From positions 124,001-188,000 of the forward strand of contig NZ_JAUTWS010000006.1 of assembly GCF_030657435.1 (NCBI RefSeq): a DNA stretch of 64,000 nucleotides, in the 5' to 3' direction. Positions 1-8,450 of the stretch are shown piece by piece. The stretch comes from Paracraurococcus lichenis. GTDB taxonomy: Bacteria > Pseudomonadota > Alphaproteobacteria > Acetobacterales > Acetobacteraceae. Every line of letters begins with the position of its first letter. Positions within the stretch are counted from its first letter, which is position 1. Below the pieces are notes generated by a model, which worked only from the letters and a program-made list of their open reading frames with translations, was not told the DNA's origin and made no database searches. Both the position numbers and the translations under genes were made by a program.

Positions 1-78
1 TTCCGCCACGATCCGGAATTCCGGCTGCCAGTAGAGCTCGAAGAACAGCCTGCCATGGAGGTGCGCGGTGTCGTGCAT
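1..78 (-). CDS. N-terminal fragment of an unidentified protein, possibly a SAM methyltransferase
   Basis: On the minus strand an ATG at 78-76 opens a reading frame of 26 codons that runs off the left edge of the window. The peptide begins MHDTAHLHGRLFFELYW and is not interrupted. An opening of the form MHDTA...GRLFFE..Y resembles, from memory, class I SAM-dependent methyltransferases, but too little is present to be sure. No clear ribosome-binding site precedes the ATG. The gene lies downstream of the tandem palindromic repeats at 145-340 and reads in the same direction as the MFS gene beyond them. Confidence 0.4.
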   Translation of the reverse strand, partial: MHDTAHLHGRLFFELYWQPEFRIVAE

Positions 79-144
79 TGCGTTGCGGTATCGCGCCGAG
101 GCGCTGCGGCGCAACGCCAAAGGGCGTCACAAGGCCCGGATGCG

Positions 145-340
145 CTGGTATGTCGGGCGGGCCGATTCAGGCCTCCGCGCCTTGCGGCGGCCCTCCGGTC
201 ATCGGGCCGCCTTGCGTGTCGGGCGGACCGATCCAGACCTTCGCGCCCTGCGGCGCTCCGGTCATCGGGCCGCCTTGCATGTCGGGCGGACCGATCCAGA
301 CCTTCGCGCCCTGCGGCGCTCCGGTCATCGGGTCGCGTCA
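145..340 (-). repeat. Three tandem copies of a 63-67 nt palindromic element
   Basis: Read on the minus strand, units lie at 340-274 (67 nt), 273-211 (63 nt) and 210-145 (66 nt). The first begins with the TGA stop codon of the MFS gene. Units one and two are almost identical. The third is closer to the copies at 1595-1661 and 34543-34609. Each unit has the plan CCGAT-GACC, a central GC-rich hairpin, a right flank (GGTC in units one and two, GGCC in unit three), TGA or TGG, then ATCGG and a tail GCCCGACATACAAG-like. In units one and two the central stem is GCGCC/GGCGC instead of the GGGCC/GGCCC of other copies, a compensatory change. There are no unique spacers, so this is not a CRISPR. Confidence 0.9.
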
Positions 341-1633
341 GCGCGCGGCGGCCGGCGCCTCCCGCCGTTCCTCCAGCACGCCGCGCATCGCCGACAGCCG
401 CCGCAGGCCCCAGGCCAGCACCAGCAGCGCCGCCCCCATGGCCAGGATGGTCGGCAGCCGCAGCCCGAAGACCTCGCCCAGGCTGCCGAGCGCGAGCGCG
501 CCGAGCGCCGGGCAGGCGCGGGTGATCAGGCCCCAAAGGCTCAGCACCCGCCCGCGCATGGCCGGGTCGGCGGCGTTCTGCACCAGCGTCTGGGTGGAGA
601 TGCCGTGCACCGAGCCGGCGCCGCCCATCACCGCGGCGCAGAGCAGGGCGAAGGGAAAGGCGCCGGTCGCGACGAAGCCGACCGTCGCCACCGCCTGCAC
701 CCCGACCGCGCCGACGGCCAGCGCGGTGGCGCCGGCCATCCGCCCGCGATTGGCCACCCAGAGCCCGGCGATCAGCGCGCCGACGCCGATGCAGGCGGTC
801 AGCAGTGCCAGCCCGTCCGGGCCGCGCAGGAAGAGGCGCTCGATGAAGGGCGGCAGGATCTCCTGCACCCCGCGCATCAGCACCGCGGCGATGGCGGCGA
901 AGAGCAGCAGCGGGCCGATCCCCGGATGCCGCCCGGCATAGCGGAAGCCGGCGATCGCCTCGGCCCAGACGCTGCCCTCCGACGCATGGCCGCGGCGCTG
1001 GGCGGCCTCGACCCGCAGCAGCGGCATGGTGGCGCAGGCGATGACATAGGCGAGGCAGTTCAGCAGCACCGCCGGCACCACGCCGCCGAGCGCGATCAGG
1101 GGCCCGGCGATGGCCGGCCCGATGAAGCGCGCCACGTTGTAGCAGAGCGAGTTGCAGGCTACCGCCGCCGGCAGGTCGGTGCGCGGCACGAGGCCCGGCA
1201 TCAGGCTCTGCCGCGCCGGCTGGGAGAAGCTGGCGGCGGTCCCGCTCATCGCCTCGAGCGCCAGCAGCAGGCCGATGGAGATATGGCCGCTGGCGACCAT
1301 GCCGGCGACCAGCGCCGCCTCGCAGGCGATCACCGCCTGGGAGAGCATGGTCAGCCGCACCCGGTCCATGCGGTCCGCCACCGCCCCGGCAATCGGGCTG
1401 AAGACCACCGCCGGCGCCAGGTCCGAAAAGGCGGCCATGCCGACCCAGAGGGCGCTGCGCGTCATCTCCCAGGCCAGCCAGGAGACCGCGATGCGGTGCA
1501 CCCAGAGGCCGGTCCAGGAGATCAGCGAGGCGCCGAAGAAGAGCTGGGCGTCGCGATGCGAGAGGGCGCGCCCGAGCGCCCCGAAGGAGCCGATCTTGTA
1601 TGTCGGGCGGGCCGATTCAGGTCTCCGGGCCAT
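338..1633 (-). CDS. MFS transporter, EntS/MFS_3-like exporter
   Basis: A 431-residue inner-membrane protein with about 11-12 hydrophobic segments and the MFS motif A-like loop (AGAVADRMDRVR, about residues 82-93). This layout matches the MFS_3/DUF894 group that includes the enterobactin exporter EntS; the substrate cannot be told. The start is unusual. The only in-frame start before the first membrane segment is the ATG at 1633, and it lies inside a copy of the palindromic element (1595-1661), which also supplies a GGAGG ribosome-binding site five bases upstream. The first 13 residues (MARRPESARPTYK) are therefore repeat-encoded. The stop codon abuts another repeat array (145-340). The gene follows the lipoprotein gene in the same direction. 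Confidence 0.85.
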   Translation of the reverse strand: MARRPESARPTYKIGSFGALGRALSHRDAQLFFGASLISWTGLWVHRIAVSWLAWEMTRSALWVGMAAFSDLAPAVVFSPIAGAVADRMDRVRLTMLSQAVIACEAALVAGMVASGHISIGLLLALEAMSGTAASFSQPARQSLMPGLVPRTDLPAAVACNSLCYNVARFIGPAIAGPLIALGGVVPAVLLNCLAYVIACATMPLLRVEAAQRRGHASEGSVWAEAIAGFRYAGRHPGIGPLLLFAAIAAVLMRGVQEILPPFIERLFLRGPDGLALLTACIGVGALIAGLWVANRGRMAGATALAVGAVGVQAVATVGFVATGAFPFALLCAAVMGGAGSVHGISTQTLVQNAADPAMRGRVLSLWGLITRACPALGALALGSLGEVFGLRLPTILAMGAALLVLAWGLRRLSAMRGVLEERREAPAAAR

Positions 1634-1661
1634 CCGGCCCTCCGATCATCGGCACGCCTCA
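1595..1661 (-). repeat. Dispersed palindromic element, single copy at the MFS start
   Basis: This 67-nt copy is about 90% identical (7 differences) to the copy at 34543-34609. On the minus strand it starts with the TGA stop of the upstream lipoprotein gene. It contains the hairpin GGGCC-GGAT-GGCCC and the outer pair CCGAT/ATCGG, and ends GACATACAAG. It bridges two genes: it supplies the end of one and the ribosome-binding site, start codon and first 13 codons of the next. Confidence 0.9.
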
Positions 1662-2099
1662 GCGCTGCGGCGCCGCGCGGGTATTCTCCTGCACGCATTG
1701 GTCGGCGAGGCGGTCGCGCTCGTAGATCCGGCCGAGCCGGTCGGTCTCCGCCCGCTGGGAAAAGATGCTGGCCTGCGAGCCGAGGCGGGAGTCGCGCTCG
1801 TCCTCGCGCATCAACTGGCCGCGGTCACGGAAGGTGATGATGCGGTCGGCCTCCCGCCGGCAGGCGGAGGCGACCGCGGCCTGGTCGCGCAGCCCGGCGG
1901 CGGGGGCGGGTGCGGCATAGACCTGGCCGGGCGCGGTGGGCAGGGCGGCGCGCGGTGCCGGGCCGGGCGCGATGGGGACGGAGGAGATGGCCGGGTCGCG
2001 CCCGCCCGGGGCGCAGGCGGCGAGGGTCATCAGCGCCAGCCCCGCGAACGGCCCGCGGAGCGCGGCGAGGCGGGGCGGGCAAGCGGGCTGGGGGATCAT
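1659..2099 (-). CDS. Small predicted lipoprotein
   Basis: A 146-residue protein starting at the ATG at 2099. Its N-terminus carries a basic stretch, a hydrophobic segment and a lipobox (LMTLAAC, Cys29), so export and lipid anchoring are likely. A Pro/Ala-rich linker follows, then a charged C-terminal half (about residues 75-140) with two further cysteines (Cys80 and Cys135). I do not recognise the family. The longer upstream reading in this frame overlaps the neighbouring gene in another frame and lacks export features, so it was not used. The TGA stop is shared with the palindromic element at 1595-1661. Confidence 0.7.
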   Translation of the reverse strand: MIPQPACPPRLAALRGPFAGLALMTLAACAPGGRDPAISSVPIAPGPAPRAALPTAPGQVYAAPAPAAGLRDQAAVASACRREADRIITFRDRGQLMREDERDSRLGSQASIFSQRAETDRLGRIYERDRLADQCVQENTRAAPQR

Positions 2100-2109
2100 G
2101 GTCGGGCTC

Positions 2110-2616
2110 TCATGCGATGCGGCGCCGGTCGGCGCGGGGCGGCAGTCGGTCCGACAATAGCCGGCGAATCGCCGCCTCGTCGAACCGCGCGCCCGCATCC
2201 AGCGGCAGCCGCGCCGCGGCGTCCAGCAGGGCCGGATGCAGATCGATGCCATCGGGCCCGACATCGAAGAGCGGGGCGAGGGCCGGCACGCGCCCCAGCA
2301 CCTCGACGAGAGCGAGCAGCCGGAGGCAGAGGGCGAGGCCGGGCAGGGTGGCGAGGCCGTAGCCGGCATCGACGGCCTCCGCCCAGCAGCCGGCATCGGC
2401 ATCGGCGATGGCGATCTCCGTCGCCTCGCCATCCGGGCGGGCGAAGCGCAGCAGGCGGGGCGGGCCCCAGAGTTCCAGCCCGGCGGCGCGGCGGGCGAGG
2501 GACCAGGCGGCGAGCAGGTCGGCGGCCTCGACCGCCGGCAGGCGCTCGGGTGGGATGGGAACGGCATAGGTCAGCGCGCCGGCGGGCGTGCGGGCGACGC
2601 GAATGGGGCCTGGCAT
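2110..2616 (-). CDS. Hypothetical protein
   Basis: A 168-residue, Ala/Leu-rich soluble protein beginning MPGPIRVARTPAG at 2616. It has no signal peptide or membrane segment and no family I recognise. Alternating hydrophobic and acidic residues suggest a compact helical fold. The stop lies about 10 bases before the lipoprotein start, so the two probably form one transcript running into the MFS gene. The reading frame extends upstream to 2826, but that part is Pro/Arg-rich and looks non-coding. Confidence 0.6.
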   Translation of the reverse strand: MPGPIRVARTPAGALTYAVPIPPERLPAVEAADLLAAWSLARRAAGLELWGPPRLLRFARPDGEATEIAIADADAGCWAEAVDAGYGLATLPGLALCLRLLALVEVLGRVPALAPLFDVGPDGIDLHPALLDAAARLPLDAGARFDEAAIRRLLSDRLPPRADRRRIA

Positions 2617-3145
2617 CGGGGGAATGTGGGCCCGGGGCGCGGGTGGCGGAAGCGTGGTTACGGGGGCGGCGAGTGCGGCTCCCGGCCGGGCGGGGTGCGG
2701 CGGGCGGCGACGACGGCCCGGCCGGGTGAAAATGCCTGAAGGACAGCAGTTTCCGTTCCGCTGCTTCCCGGCCGTCGGGCAGACGGAGGAGCTTTTCACG
2801 TTACAGGAAGGATGTCGTACATGCAACTGATTTTACAATATTTTTCTCCCGAGGCGGCGCGTCCACGAAAGGCGGGTCGGGCCATGGCCCGCTGGGCCTC
2901 GCCCGGTTCCCCTGGCAAAGGACGTAAGTTCCTGGTATGTTCCCAATCCGGTGATGGAGGAGAGCGATGCGCGCATCCCCGTCCGCAAGGCCTACAGGCC
3001 GGACCGCCGCCGCCGCGGGCGCTGTCGCCATGGCCAGCGGCTGCGTCGGCCGCCGCCACATCACCGCCACAATTGCCCCCGGGGGGTTTGTCCGAAAGCT
3101 GCAATCGCGCTCAACTCGCGGCCTCATTCCGCCGGGGCCCGCCGC
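2617..3145. other. Divergent intergenic region with an AT-rich core
   Basis: This region separates the minus-strand hypothetical gene from the plus-strand amidase. Around 2795-2850 it becomes notably AT-rich (TTTTACAATATTTTTC), which in this genome suggests promoters for one or both directions, but I could not place hexamers with confidence. The 3' part contains a weakly supported small reading frame (2967-3149). Confidence 0.4.
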
Positions 3146-3149
3146 ATGA
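2967..3149 (+). CDS. Possible 60-residue leader protein of the amidase gene
   Basis: A short reading frame preceded by a strong GGAGGAG ribosome-binding site a few bases before its ATG. Its stop overlaps the amidase start in an ATGA arrangement, which suggests translational coupling. The product is Arg/Ala-rich with a short hydrophobic stretch ending in Cys (AAAAGAVAMASGC), a weak lipoprotein or Tat-like signal. It has no recognisable family and could be the remnant of a longer gene. The ribosome-binding site and overlap are the only support. Confidence 0.3.
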   Translation: MRASPSARPTGRTAAAAGAVAMASGCVGRRHITATIAPGGFVRKLQSRSTRGLIPPGPAA

Positions 3150-4438
3150 CCGAACTCGCCGACCTGCCCGCCACCGACGCCGCCCGGCGCCTGCGGGAGG
3201 GCAGCCTCTCCGCCGCCGCGCTGACCGAGGCGCTGCTCGACCGCATCGCGGCGCGGGAGCCCACCCTCCGCACCTTCGCCTGGTTCGACCCCGCGCTCGC
3301 CCGCCGGCAGGCCGCCGCGCTCGATGCCGCCCGCGCGGCCGGCCGGGCGACGGGGCCGCTGCACGGCCTCGCCCTCGGCGTGAAGGACGTATTGGACACC
3401 GCCGACCAGCCCTCGCAATACGGCTCGCCCATCTGGGCCGGGCACCGGCCGCGGGCGGATGCCGCTTGCGTCGCGCTCGCCCGGCGCGCCGGCGCGGTCA
3501 TCCTCGGCAAAACGGTGACCACCGAGTTCGCCACCCGCCACCCCGGCCCGACCGCGAACCCGGCCAATCCCGGGCACACCCCGGGCGGCAGTTCCTCGGG
3601 CTCGGCGGCCGGCGCCGCGGCGGGCTTCTTCCAGGCCGGCTTCGGCACCCAGACCGCCGGCAGCATCATCCGCCCCGCCGCCTTCTGCGGCGCGGTCGGC
3701 TTCAAGCCCTCCTACGGCACGCTGCACCGGGCGGGCATGAAGGTGATGAGCGAGTCGCTCGACACCATCGGCCTCATCACCCGGACGGTCGCCGACGCGG
3801 CCTTCGTAATGGCCGGGCTGACCGGCGGCGATTTCGGCAGGCCGGAGGCGCGGCCGGACCGCGCCCCGCGCCTCGCCCTCTGCTGGGGCCCAACCGCTGA
3901 GCTCGCGGCGCCCGAGACCCGCGCGCTGCTCGAACGCGTGGCGGCCGCCGCGGCGCGGGCCGGCGCGCGGGTCGAGGCGCTGGAGATGCCGCCCGCGGTC
4001 GCTGCCGGCCTCGCCGCGCATCCCACTGTCATGAACGGCGAGAGCGCCGAGGCGCTGGCCTGGGAGCTCGACAACGCCATGGCGCTGCTCTCCCCGGTGC
4101 TGCGGGAGGCCATGGCGCGCGGCCGGGCGGCCGGGCCCGCAGGCGTCGCGGCCGGCCGGGCGGCCTTCGCCGCGGCCCGGGCGGCCTTCGCCGATGTCGT
4201 CGCGCCCTACGACGCCATCCTGACGCCGGCTGCCCCGGGCGAGGCGCCGGAGGGGCTGGGCTGGACCGGCGACCCCGCTTTCAACGCCCTCTGGACCCTG
4301 CTGCACGTGCCCTGCGTCACGGTGCCGGCGGGGACGGGGCCGAAGGGCCTGCCACTCGGCGTGCAGGTGGTGGGCGGCTTCGGGCGCGATGCCGCGACGC
4401 TGGCCTGGGCGGAGTGGGTCCGCCAGGCGGCGGCCTGA
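3146..4438 (+). CDS. Amidase, amidase-signature family
   Basis: A 430-residue cytoplasmic hydrolase of the GatA/amidase-signature superfamily. The Ser-cisSer-Lys triad is visible: Lys80 (GVKD), Ser149 in the Gly/Ser-rich loop GGSSSGS, and nucleophile Ser173 (TAGSIIRPA), with the family's usual spacings of 69 and 24. The family hydrolyses amide bonds; the substrate is unknown. It is shorter than GatA, and no gatB or gatC is nearby, so it is not likely to be the tRNA amidotransferase subunit. The ATG at 3146 was chosen because the upstream extension is Arg-rich and non-conserved in character. It converges on the cox accessory operon. Confidence 0.88.
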   Translation: MTELADLPATDAARRLREGSLSAAALTEALLDRIAAREPTLRTFAWFDPALARRQAAALDAARAAGRATGPLHGLALGVKDVLDTADQPSQYGSPIWAGHRPRADAACVALARRAGAVILGKTVTTEFATRHPGPTANPANPGHTPGGSSSGSAAGAAAGFFQAGFGTQTAGSIIRPAAFCGAVGFKPSYGTLHRAGMKVMSESLDTIGLITRTVADAAFVMAGLTGGDFGRPEARPDRAPRLALCWGPTAELAAPETRALLERVAAAAARAGARVEALEMPPAVAAGLAAHPTVMNGESAEALAWELDNAMALLSPVLREAMARGRAAGPAGVAAGRAAFAAARAAFADVVAPYDAILTPAAPGEAPEGLGWTGDPAFNALWTLLHVPCVTVPAGTGPKGLPLGVQVVGGFGRDAATLAWAEWVRQAAA

Positions 4439-4556
4439 TGCCGGCGCCGCGGCCCGCGCCTCCGCAGGGGAGAGGGGCCGCGGTGTGGGTCCGCGCCTGA
4501 GCAGAGGCTCGCGGCCCCGGCCGCAGGTCGTGCAGCCCGATCCCCGAGAGGATCGC

Positions 4557-6206
4557 TCAGCGCACCCCGGCGAAGCCCGGCGCTTTCTTCAGCGCCTCCG
4601 TCGTGTCGAAGTCGCGCAGCACGGCGTCGTCGGCCATCTCGACTTCCGCCACCCGGTCGGCATGCTTGCCCGCCAGGTGCCGCGCCCCGACATCGCCGGA
4701 GATGGTCATCATCTCCGGCAGGAATTCCCGGGCCCAGAGCATCGGGTTGCCCTGCTTGCCGCGGAAGGTCGGCATGACGATGGCGCGGCCTTCCTCCGGG
4801 TCGAAGGCGGCCAGCAGCCGGTCGATCATCGGGCCGGCGACCAGCGGCATGTCGCCGAGGCAGATTACCACGCCCTCCACCTCCGCGGGCAGCGCGGCGA
4901 GGCCGGCCCGGAGGCTGGCCGACAACCCCTCGGCATAGTCCTCGGCATGCGCGAAGATCACGCCGCGGCCGGTGAGCGCCTGCTCCACCCGCTCCCGCTC
5001 GTAGCCCGTGACGACCACCACCGGCCGGGCGCGGCTGCCGAGGACGTTGTCCACCACCCGCGCCACCATCGGCACGCCCTGCTCGTCCGGGACCAGCAGC
5101 TTGTTGAGCGGCGCCATGCGCCGGCTGCGGCCGGCGGCCAGCACCAGCGCCGCCACCTGCCGGGCACGGCGCGGGGCGAGGGTCGGCGCCGGCGTATTGG
5201 CCGCCTCGGCCCGCGGCAGGGGCCGCACCTCGATCTCCTTGAGCAGGCCGCCGACGCCCATGCCCATGATGTCCTCCGGCGTCACGGCGAGGCCGGCGAA
5301 GAGCCGCTGCAGCACCCAGTCGATGCCGTTCAGCTTGGGCGACTTGGCGCAGCCCGGCAGGACCAGCGACGGGATGTCGTCGATATGGCCGAGGCAGATC
5401 AGGTTGCCCGGATCCACCGGCATGCCGAAATGGTCGATCGACCCGCCGGCGCGCACGATCGCCGCCGGGCCCACGTCGCGCCGGTCCACCACGGCGGAGG
5501 CGCCGGCGACCAGCAGCACCTGCGCGCCCTGCCGGCGCAGGCGGTTCAGGGCATCGGCGATCGGCGCGGTCTCGTGCCGCGTGCGCTCCGGCGGCAGCAG
5601 CGTGCCGCAGAGCGCCTCGATGCGGTCGCGCGTCGCCTCGACCGCGCCCTCCATCACGCTCTCCTTCACCCCCGGCAGTTCCGTCAGGACCAGCCCGACC
5701 TTGAGCGGCCGGAAGGGGTGCAGCGAGAGGGCGGCGGGCCCCTGCCGCGCCATGGCCTCGGCCACCTGCAGCACCGGGCCGGGCACGGCGAAGGGGATGA
5801 CCTTGATGGTCGCCACCATCTCCTTCGCCGACACGGGCACATGCGAGGCGAGGGTGGCGACGGTCAGCGATTCGTCGAGCGCGTTCAGCCGGTTCACCAC
5901 CTTGGGGTTGACCACCAGCAGCCCGGCGCTCTCGGCAAAGAGGTTCACCCGCCCGGTCGAGGCGCGCGAGCGCGAGAGGAGCGGCCCCATCAGCGCATTG
6001 GCCAGGCGGTCGGAGGCCTCGTTCTCCGGCACGTCGCCGGGCTCGAGCCGCGCGGCGATGACGCTGCCATGCCCGCCCTGCTGCAGCGCCCCGATCGCCG
6101 CCTGGTCCAGCACGGTGCCCTTCTTCAGCACCCGGCCCTGCAGCCGGATGGTATGGGCGAGGACCGCGCCGCGCGCGTCGTCCAGCGGGGTCGGGCCGAA
6201 GATCAT
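4557..6206 (-). CDS. MoeA-like/MobA-like fusion, molybdenum cofactor cytidylyl- or nucleotidyltransferase
   Basis: A 549-residue two-domain protein. The N-terminal part (about 1-335) resembles the MPT-binding domain of the MoeA/MogA group (AGASAVVDRRDVGP, LVLPGCAKSPKLNG). The C-terminal part (about 350-549) is a MobA/MocA-type nucleotidyltransferase with LVLAAGRSRRMAPLNKLL and CLGDMPLV. Proteins of this fused design prepare the dinucleotide form of molybdopterin for xanthine-oxidase-family enzymes. It is the last gene of the cox-type operon and overlaps the preceding XdhC-type gene by four bases, consistent with cofactor delivery to a CO-dehydrogenase-like enzyme. Confidence 0.85.
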   Translation of the reverse strand: MIFGPTPLDDARGAVLAHTIRLQGRVLKKGTVLDQAAIGALQQGGHGSVIAARLEPGDVPENEASDRLANALMGPLLSRSRASTGRVNLFAESAGLLVVNPKVVNRLNALDESLTVATLASHVPVSAKEMVATIKVIPFAVPGPVLQVAEAMARQGPAALSLHPFRPLKVGLVLTELPGVKESVMEGAVEATRDRIEALCGTLLPPERTRHETAPIADALNRLRRQGAQVLLVAGASAVVDRRDVGPAAIVRAGGSIDHFGMPVDPGNLICLGHIDDIPSLVLPGCAKSPKLNGIDWVLQRLFAGLAVTPEDIMGMGVGGLLKEIEVRPLPRAEAANTPAPTLAPRRARQVAALVLAAGRSRRMAPLNKLLVPDEQGVPMVARVVDNVLGSRARPVVVVTGYERERVEQALTGRGVIFAHAEDYAEGLSASLRAGLAALPAEVEGVVICLGDMPLVAGPMIDRLLAAFDPEEGRAIVMPTFRGKQGNPMLWAREFLPEMMTISGDVGARHLAGKHADRVAEVEMADDAVLRDFDTTEALKKAPGFAGVR

Positions 6207-6919
6207 GCCGCGGCGGCCTGGGCAGGGGTGGCGCGGGTGGCGAGGGCTGCGCCCCGCCGTGCCGCTACCACCTCGGCGAGGATGGACAGCGCGATCTCGG
6301 GCGCGGTCACGGCCTCGATGTTGACGCCGACCGGCGCGTGGATGCGCGCGATGGCGGCCTCGCCGTGACCCGCCTCGGTCAGCCGCGCGACGCGCTTGGC
6401 ATGGGTCCGGCGGCTGCCGAGCGCGCCGATGTAGAAGGCCTCCGACTTCAGCGCGACGTCGAGCGCGGGGTCGTCGAGCTTCGGGTCGTGGGTCAGCGTC
6501 AAGACGGCCGTGCGCGCGTCCGGTGCCAGCGCCACCATGGCGTCATCGGTCCATTCATGGATCAGGGTGATGCCGGGGAAGCGGTCGGCGGTCGCCCAGG
6601 CGCGGCGGGGGTCGACCACCGTCACCGCGAAGCCGAGGGTCTGCGCCATCGGCACCAGCGCCTGTGCGATGTGCACGGCGCCGACCACGATCATGCGCAG
6701 CGGCGGGTTGTGCGGGTGGATGAACCAGGCCTCGCCATCCAGCGTGACATTGCCGGCCGCGTCGTCCCGCAGCGCCCGCTGCGCGGCCTCGGCCAGCGCT
6801 CCGGGCACCGCGGTCTCGGGCCAGAGGCACTGGTGGCCATCGGTCAGGCGCGTCAGCAGCGCGACCGGGCGCTTGGCGGCCTGCGCCGCCTGGAGCGCCG
6901 CGAGCACCTCCGGCGTCAC
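6203..6919 (-). CDS. XdhC-family protein, Rossmann-domain part (CoxF/CoxI type)
   Basis: A 238-residue protein corresponding to the XdhC Rossmann domain. A nucleotide-binding-like stretch (IVVGAVHIAQAL, about residue 76) precedes a typical GALGSRRTHAKR segment (about 173). The usual GAGHVG is GAVHIA here, so nucleotide binding may be altered. XdhC proteins bind the molybdenum cofactor and help its sulfuration and insertion. Here the two halves of XdhC are separate genes joined by ATGA overlaps, this one following the short N-terminal-type gene at 6916-7236. Confidence 0.85.
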   Translation of the reverse strand: MTPEVLAALQAAQAAKRPVALLTRLTDGHQCLWPETAVPGALAEAAQRALRDDAAGNVTLDGEAWFIHPHNPPLRMIVVGAVHIAQALVPMAQTLGFAVTVVDPRRAWATADRFPGITLIHEWTDDAMVALAPDARTAVLTLTHDPKLDDPALDVALKSEAFYIGALGSRRTHAKRVARLTEAGHGEAAIARIHAPVGVNIEAVTAPEIALSILAEVVAARRGAALATRATPAQAAAA

Positions 6920-7236
6920 GAGAGCTTCTCCACGAAGACCTTCAGCTTGCCGCCGCAGGCGAGCCCCACTTCCCAGGCCCGCTCGTCCGAGATGCCGAAG
7001 TCGAGAAGCTGCGGCGTGCCGGTCTGCATGGTCTGCTTCGCCGCATCCGCCACCGCGCCCTCGATGCAGCCGCCCGAGACGCTGCCGGCCAGCTTGCCGG
7101 AGGCGCTGACCGCGAGCCGCGAGCCCGCCGGCCGCGGGCTGCTGCCCCAGGTCTCCACGACGGTCGCCAGCGCGACCGTCTCGCCGGCCGCCCGCCAGCC
7201 GGCGGCGGTCGCCAGCACGTCTTCGGAATCGCTCAC
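6916..7236 (-). CDS. XdhC/CoxI-family protein, N-terminal domain only
   Basis: A 106-residue protein equal to the XdhC_CoxI domain alone: GSSPRPAGSRLAV, then SGSVSGGCIEGAV-type cysteine motif (SGGCIEG) and a late CGG. The family takes part in molybdenum cofactor maturation for xanthine dehydrogenase and CO dehydrogenase. It overlaps coxE (stop at 7233) and the next XdhC-type gene by four bases at each end, so translation of all three is probably coupled. Confidence 0.88.
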   Translation of the reverse strand: MSDSEDVLATAAGWRAAGETVALATVVETWGSSPRPAGSRLAVSASGKLAGSVSGGCIEGAVADAAKQTMQTGTPQLLDFGISDERAWEVGLACGGKLKVFVEKLS

Positions 7237-8450
7237 GCTGCCATCCTCCTCCCGGGCTGCGGGCCGCTCAGCGTCTCCACCAGCGACCGCAGGGACTGCA
7301 GATTATGCACGGGACGGAACTCGTCCACATGCGGCAGCATCGCCCGGATCCCCTGGGATCTGGGCTGGAAGCCCTCGTAGCGCAACAGGGGGTTCAGCCA
7401 GATGAGCCGGCGGCAGGAGCGGCGGAGCCGGTCGGTGGCATCCGCCAGGCCCTTCGCGCCCTCCCGGTCCAGCCCGTCGGTGATCAGCAGCACCACCGCG
7501 CCCTGACCGAGCACGCGCTTGGCCCATTGGCGGTTGAAGAGCTCGAGCGACTCGCCGATCCGTGTCCCGCCCGACCAGTCCGGCACGATGTGCGAGACCA
7601 GCTCGAAGGCGACCTCGGCGTCCTTGTGCTTGAGCTGCCGGGTGACGTTGGTCAGACGCGTGCCGAAGAGGAAGCTGTGCACCCGGTCGCGATCGTTGGT
7701 CACGGCATGCAGGAAGTGCAGCAGGATCTGGGCATACCGCGCCATGCTGCCGGAGATGTCGCAGAGCGCGACCAGCGGCGGCGGGCGCGTGACCTTCCGC
7801 CGGCGGGCGAGGGTCAGGATCTCCCCGCCCTCGTGCAGGCTGGCGCGGATGGTGGCGCGGAGATCCACCACCGGCCCCTGGGGGTCCGGGCGGAAGCGCC
7901 GGGTCGGCCGCGCGTCCAGCGGCAGGACGAGCTTGCGGATCTCCTTCTTCGCCTCGGCGATCTCGGCGGCCGACATGGCCTCGAAATCCATGCTCTGGAG
8001 GCGCTCGCGCTCGCTGACCGTCATCGCCACCTCGACGGGCGGCTTCTCCTCGGTCGGCGGCGGCTCCCGCGGCGGCTGCTTCGGCGGCGTCATCGCCTCG
8101 GCCACGCGGCGGGTGCTGGGCGGCGCCTTCCGCTCCTGCTTGAAGCCCTCCAGCATCGCCATGGCGGCGGCGTTCCGCCCCGCCTCCGGGTCGCGCCAGA
8201 AGAGCAGGAAGGCCTGGTCGAAGACGTCGAAATCCTCGTGCCGACGGACCATGACGCCACGCAGCGCGGCATGCACCTGCCGCCGGTCGGCGATGTCCAC
8301 CAGCCCGATGGCCTCGGCGGCGGCCAGCACATCGGCGGTGCCGACGCGCATGCCCGTGCGCCGCAGGATCCGCGCGAAGGCGAGCAGGTTGTCCGCCAGC
8401 GCCCCGCGGGAGGGGCGGGTGAGGGCGTCCATGGCGGCGAATTCGCTCAT
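7233..8450 (-). CDS. coxE: CoxE-like VWA-domain protein
   Basis: A 405-residue protein with a helical N-terminal region and a C-terminal von Willebrand A domain. The MIDAS metal site is visible as DISGS at 231-235. In CO-dehydrogenase clusters CoxE works with the AAA+ ATPase CoxD to build the sulfurated Mo-Cu active site. The start at 8450 (MSEFAAMDAL) was chosen because the longer reading to 8576 is translated from GC palindromes in the spacer. A modest GAGG precedes it. It is the first gene after the hairpin-rich spacer. Confidence 0.88.
   Translation of the reverse strand: MSEFAAMDALTRPSRGALADNLLAFARILRRTGMRVGTADVLAAAEAIGLVDIADRRQVHAALRGVMVRRHEDFDVFDQAFLLFWRDPEAGRNAAAMAMLEGFKQERKAPPSTRRVAEAMTPPKQPPREPPPTEEKPPVEVAMTVSERERLQSMDFEAMSAAEIAEAKKEIRKLVLPLDARPTRRFRPDPQGPVVDLRATIRASLHEGGEILTLARRRKVTRPPPLVALCDISGSMARYAQILLHFLHAVTNDRDRVHSFLFGTRLTNVTRQLKHKDAEVAFELVSHIVPDWSGGTRIGESLELFNRQWAKRVLGQGAVVLLITDGLDREGAKGLADATDRLRRSCRRLIWLNPLLRYEGFQPRSQGIRAMLPHVDEFRPVHNLQSLRSLVETLSGPQPGRRMAA

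Noticed and set aside
145-340. Tandem repeats considered as a CRISPR array
   Set aside because: Units of 63-67 nt follow each other directly without unique spacers, and the same unit occurs singly elsewhere. No cas genes are in the window.
4389-6368. Long open frames on the strand opposite real genes (for example opposite the MoeA/MobA fusion, parE, the coiled-coil lipoprotein and actP)
   Set aside because: High GC removes stop codons in shadow frames. These products are Arg/His/Pro-rich with no domains, while the opposite strand encodes recognisable families.
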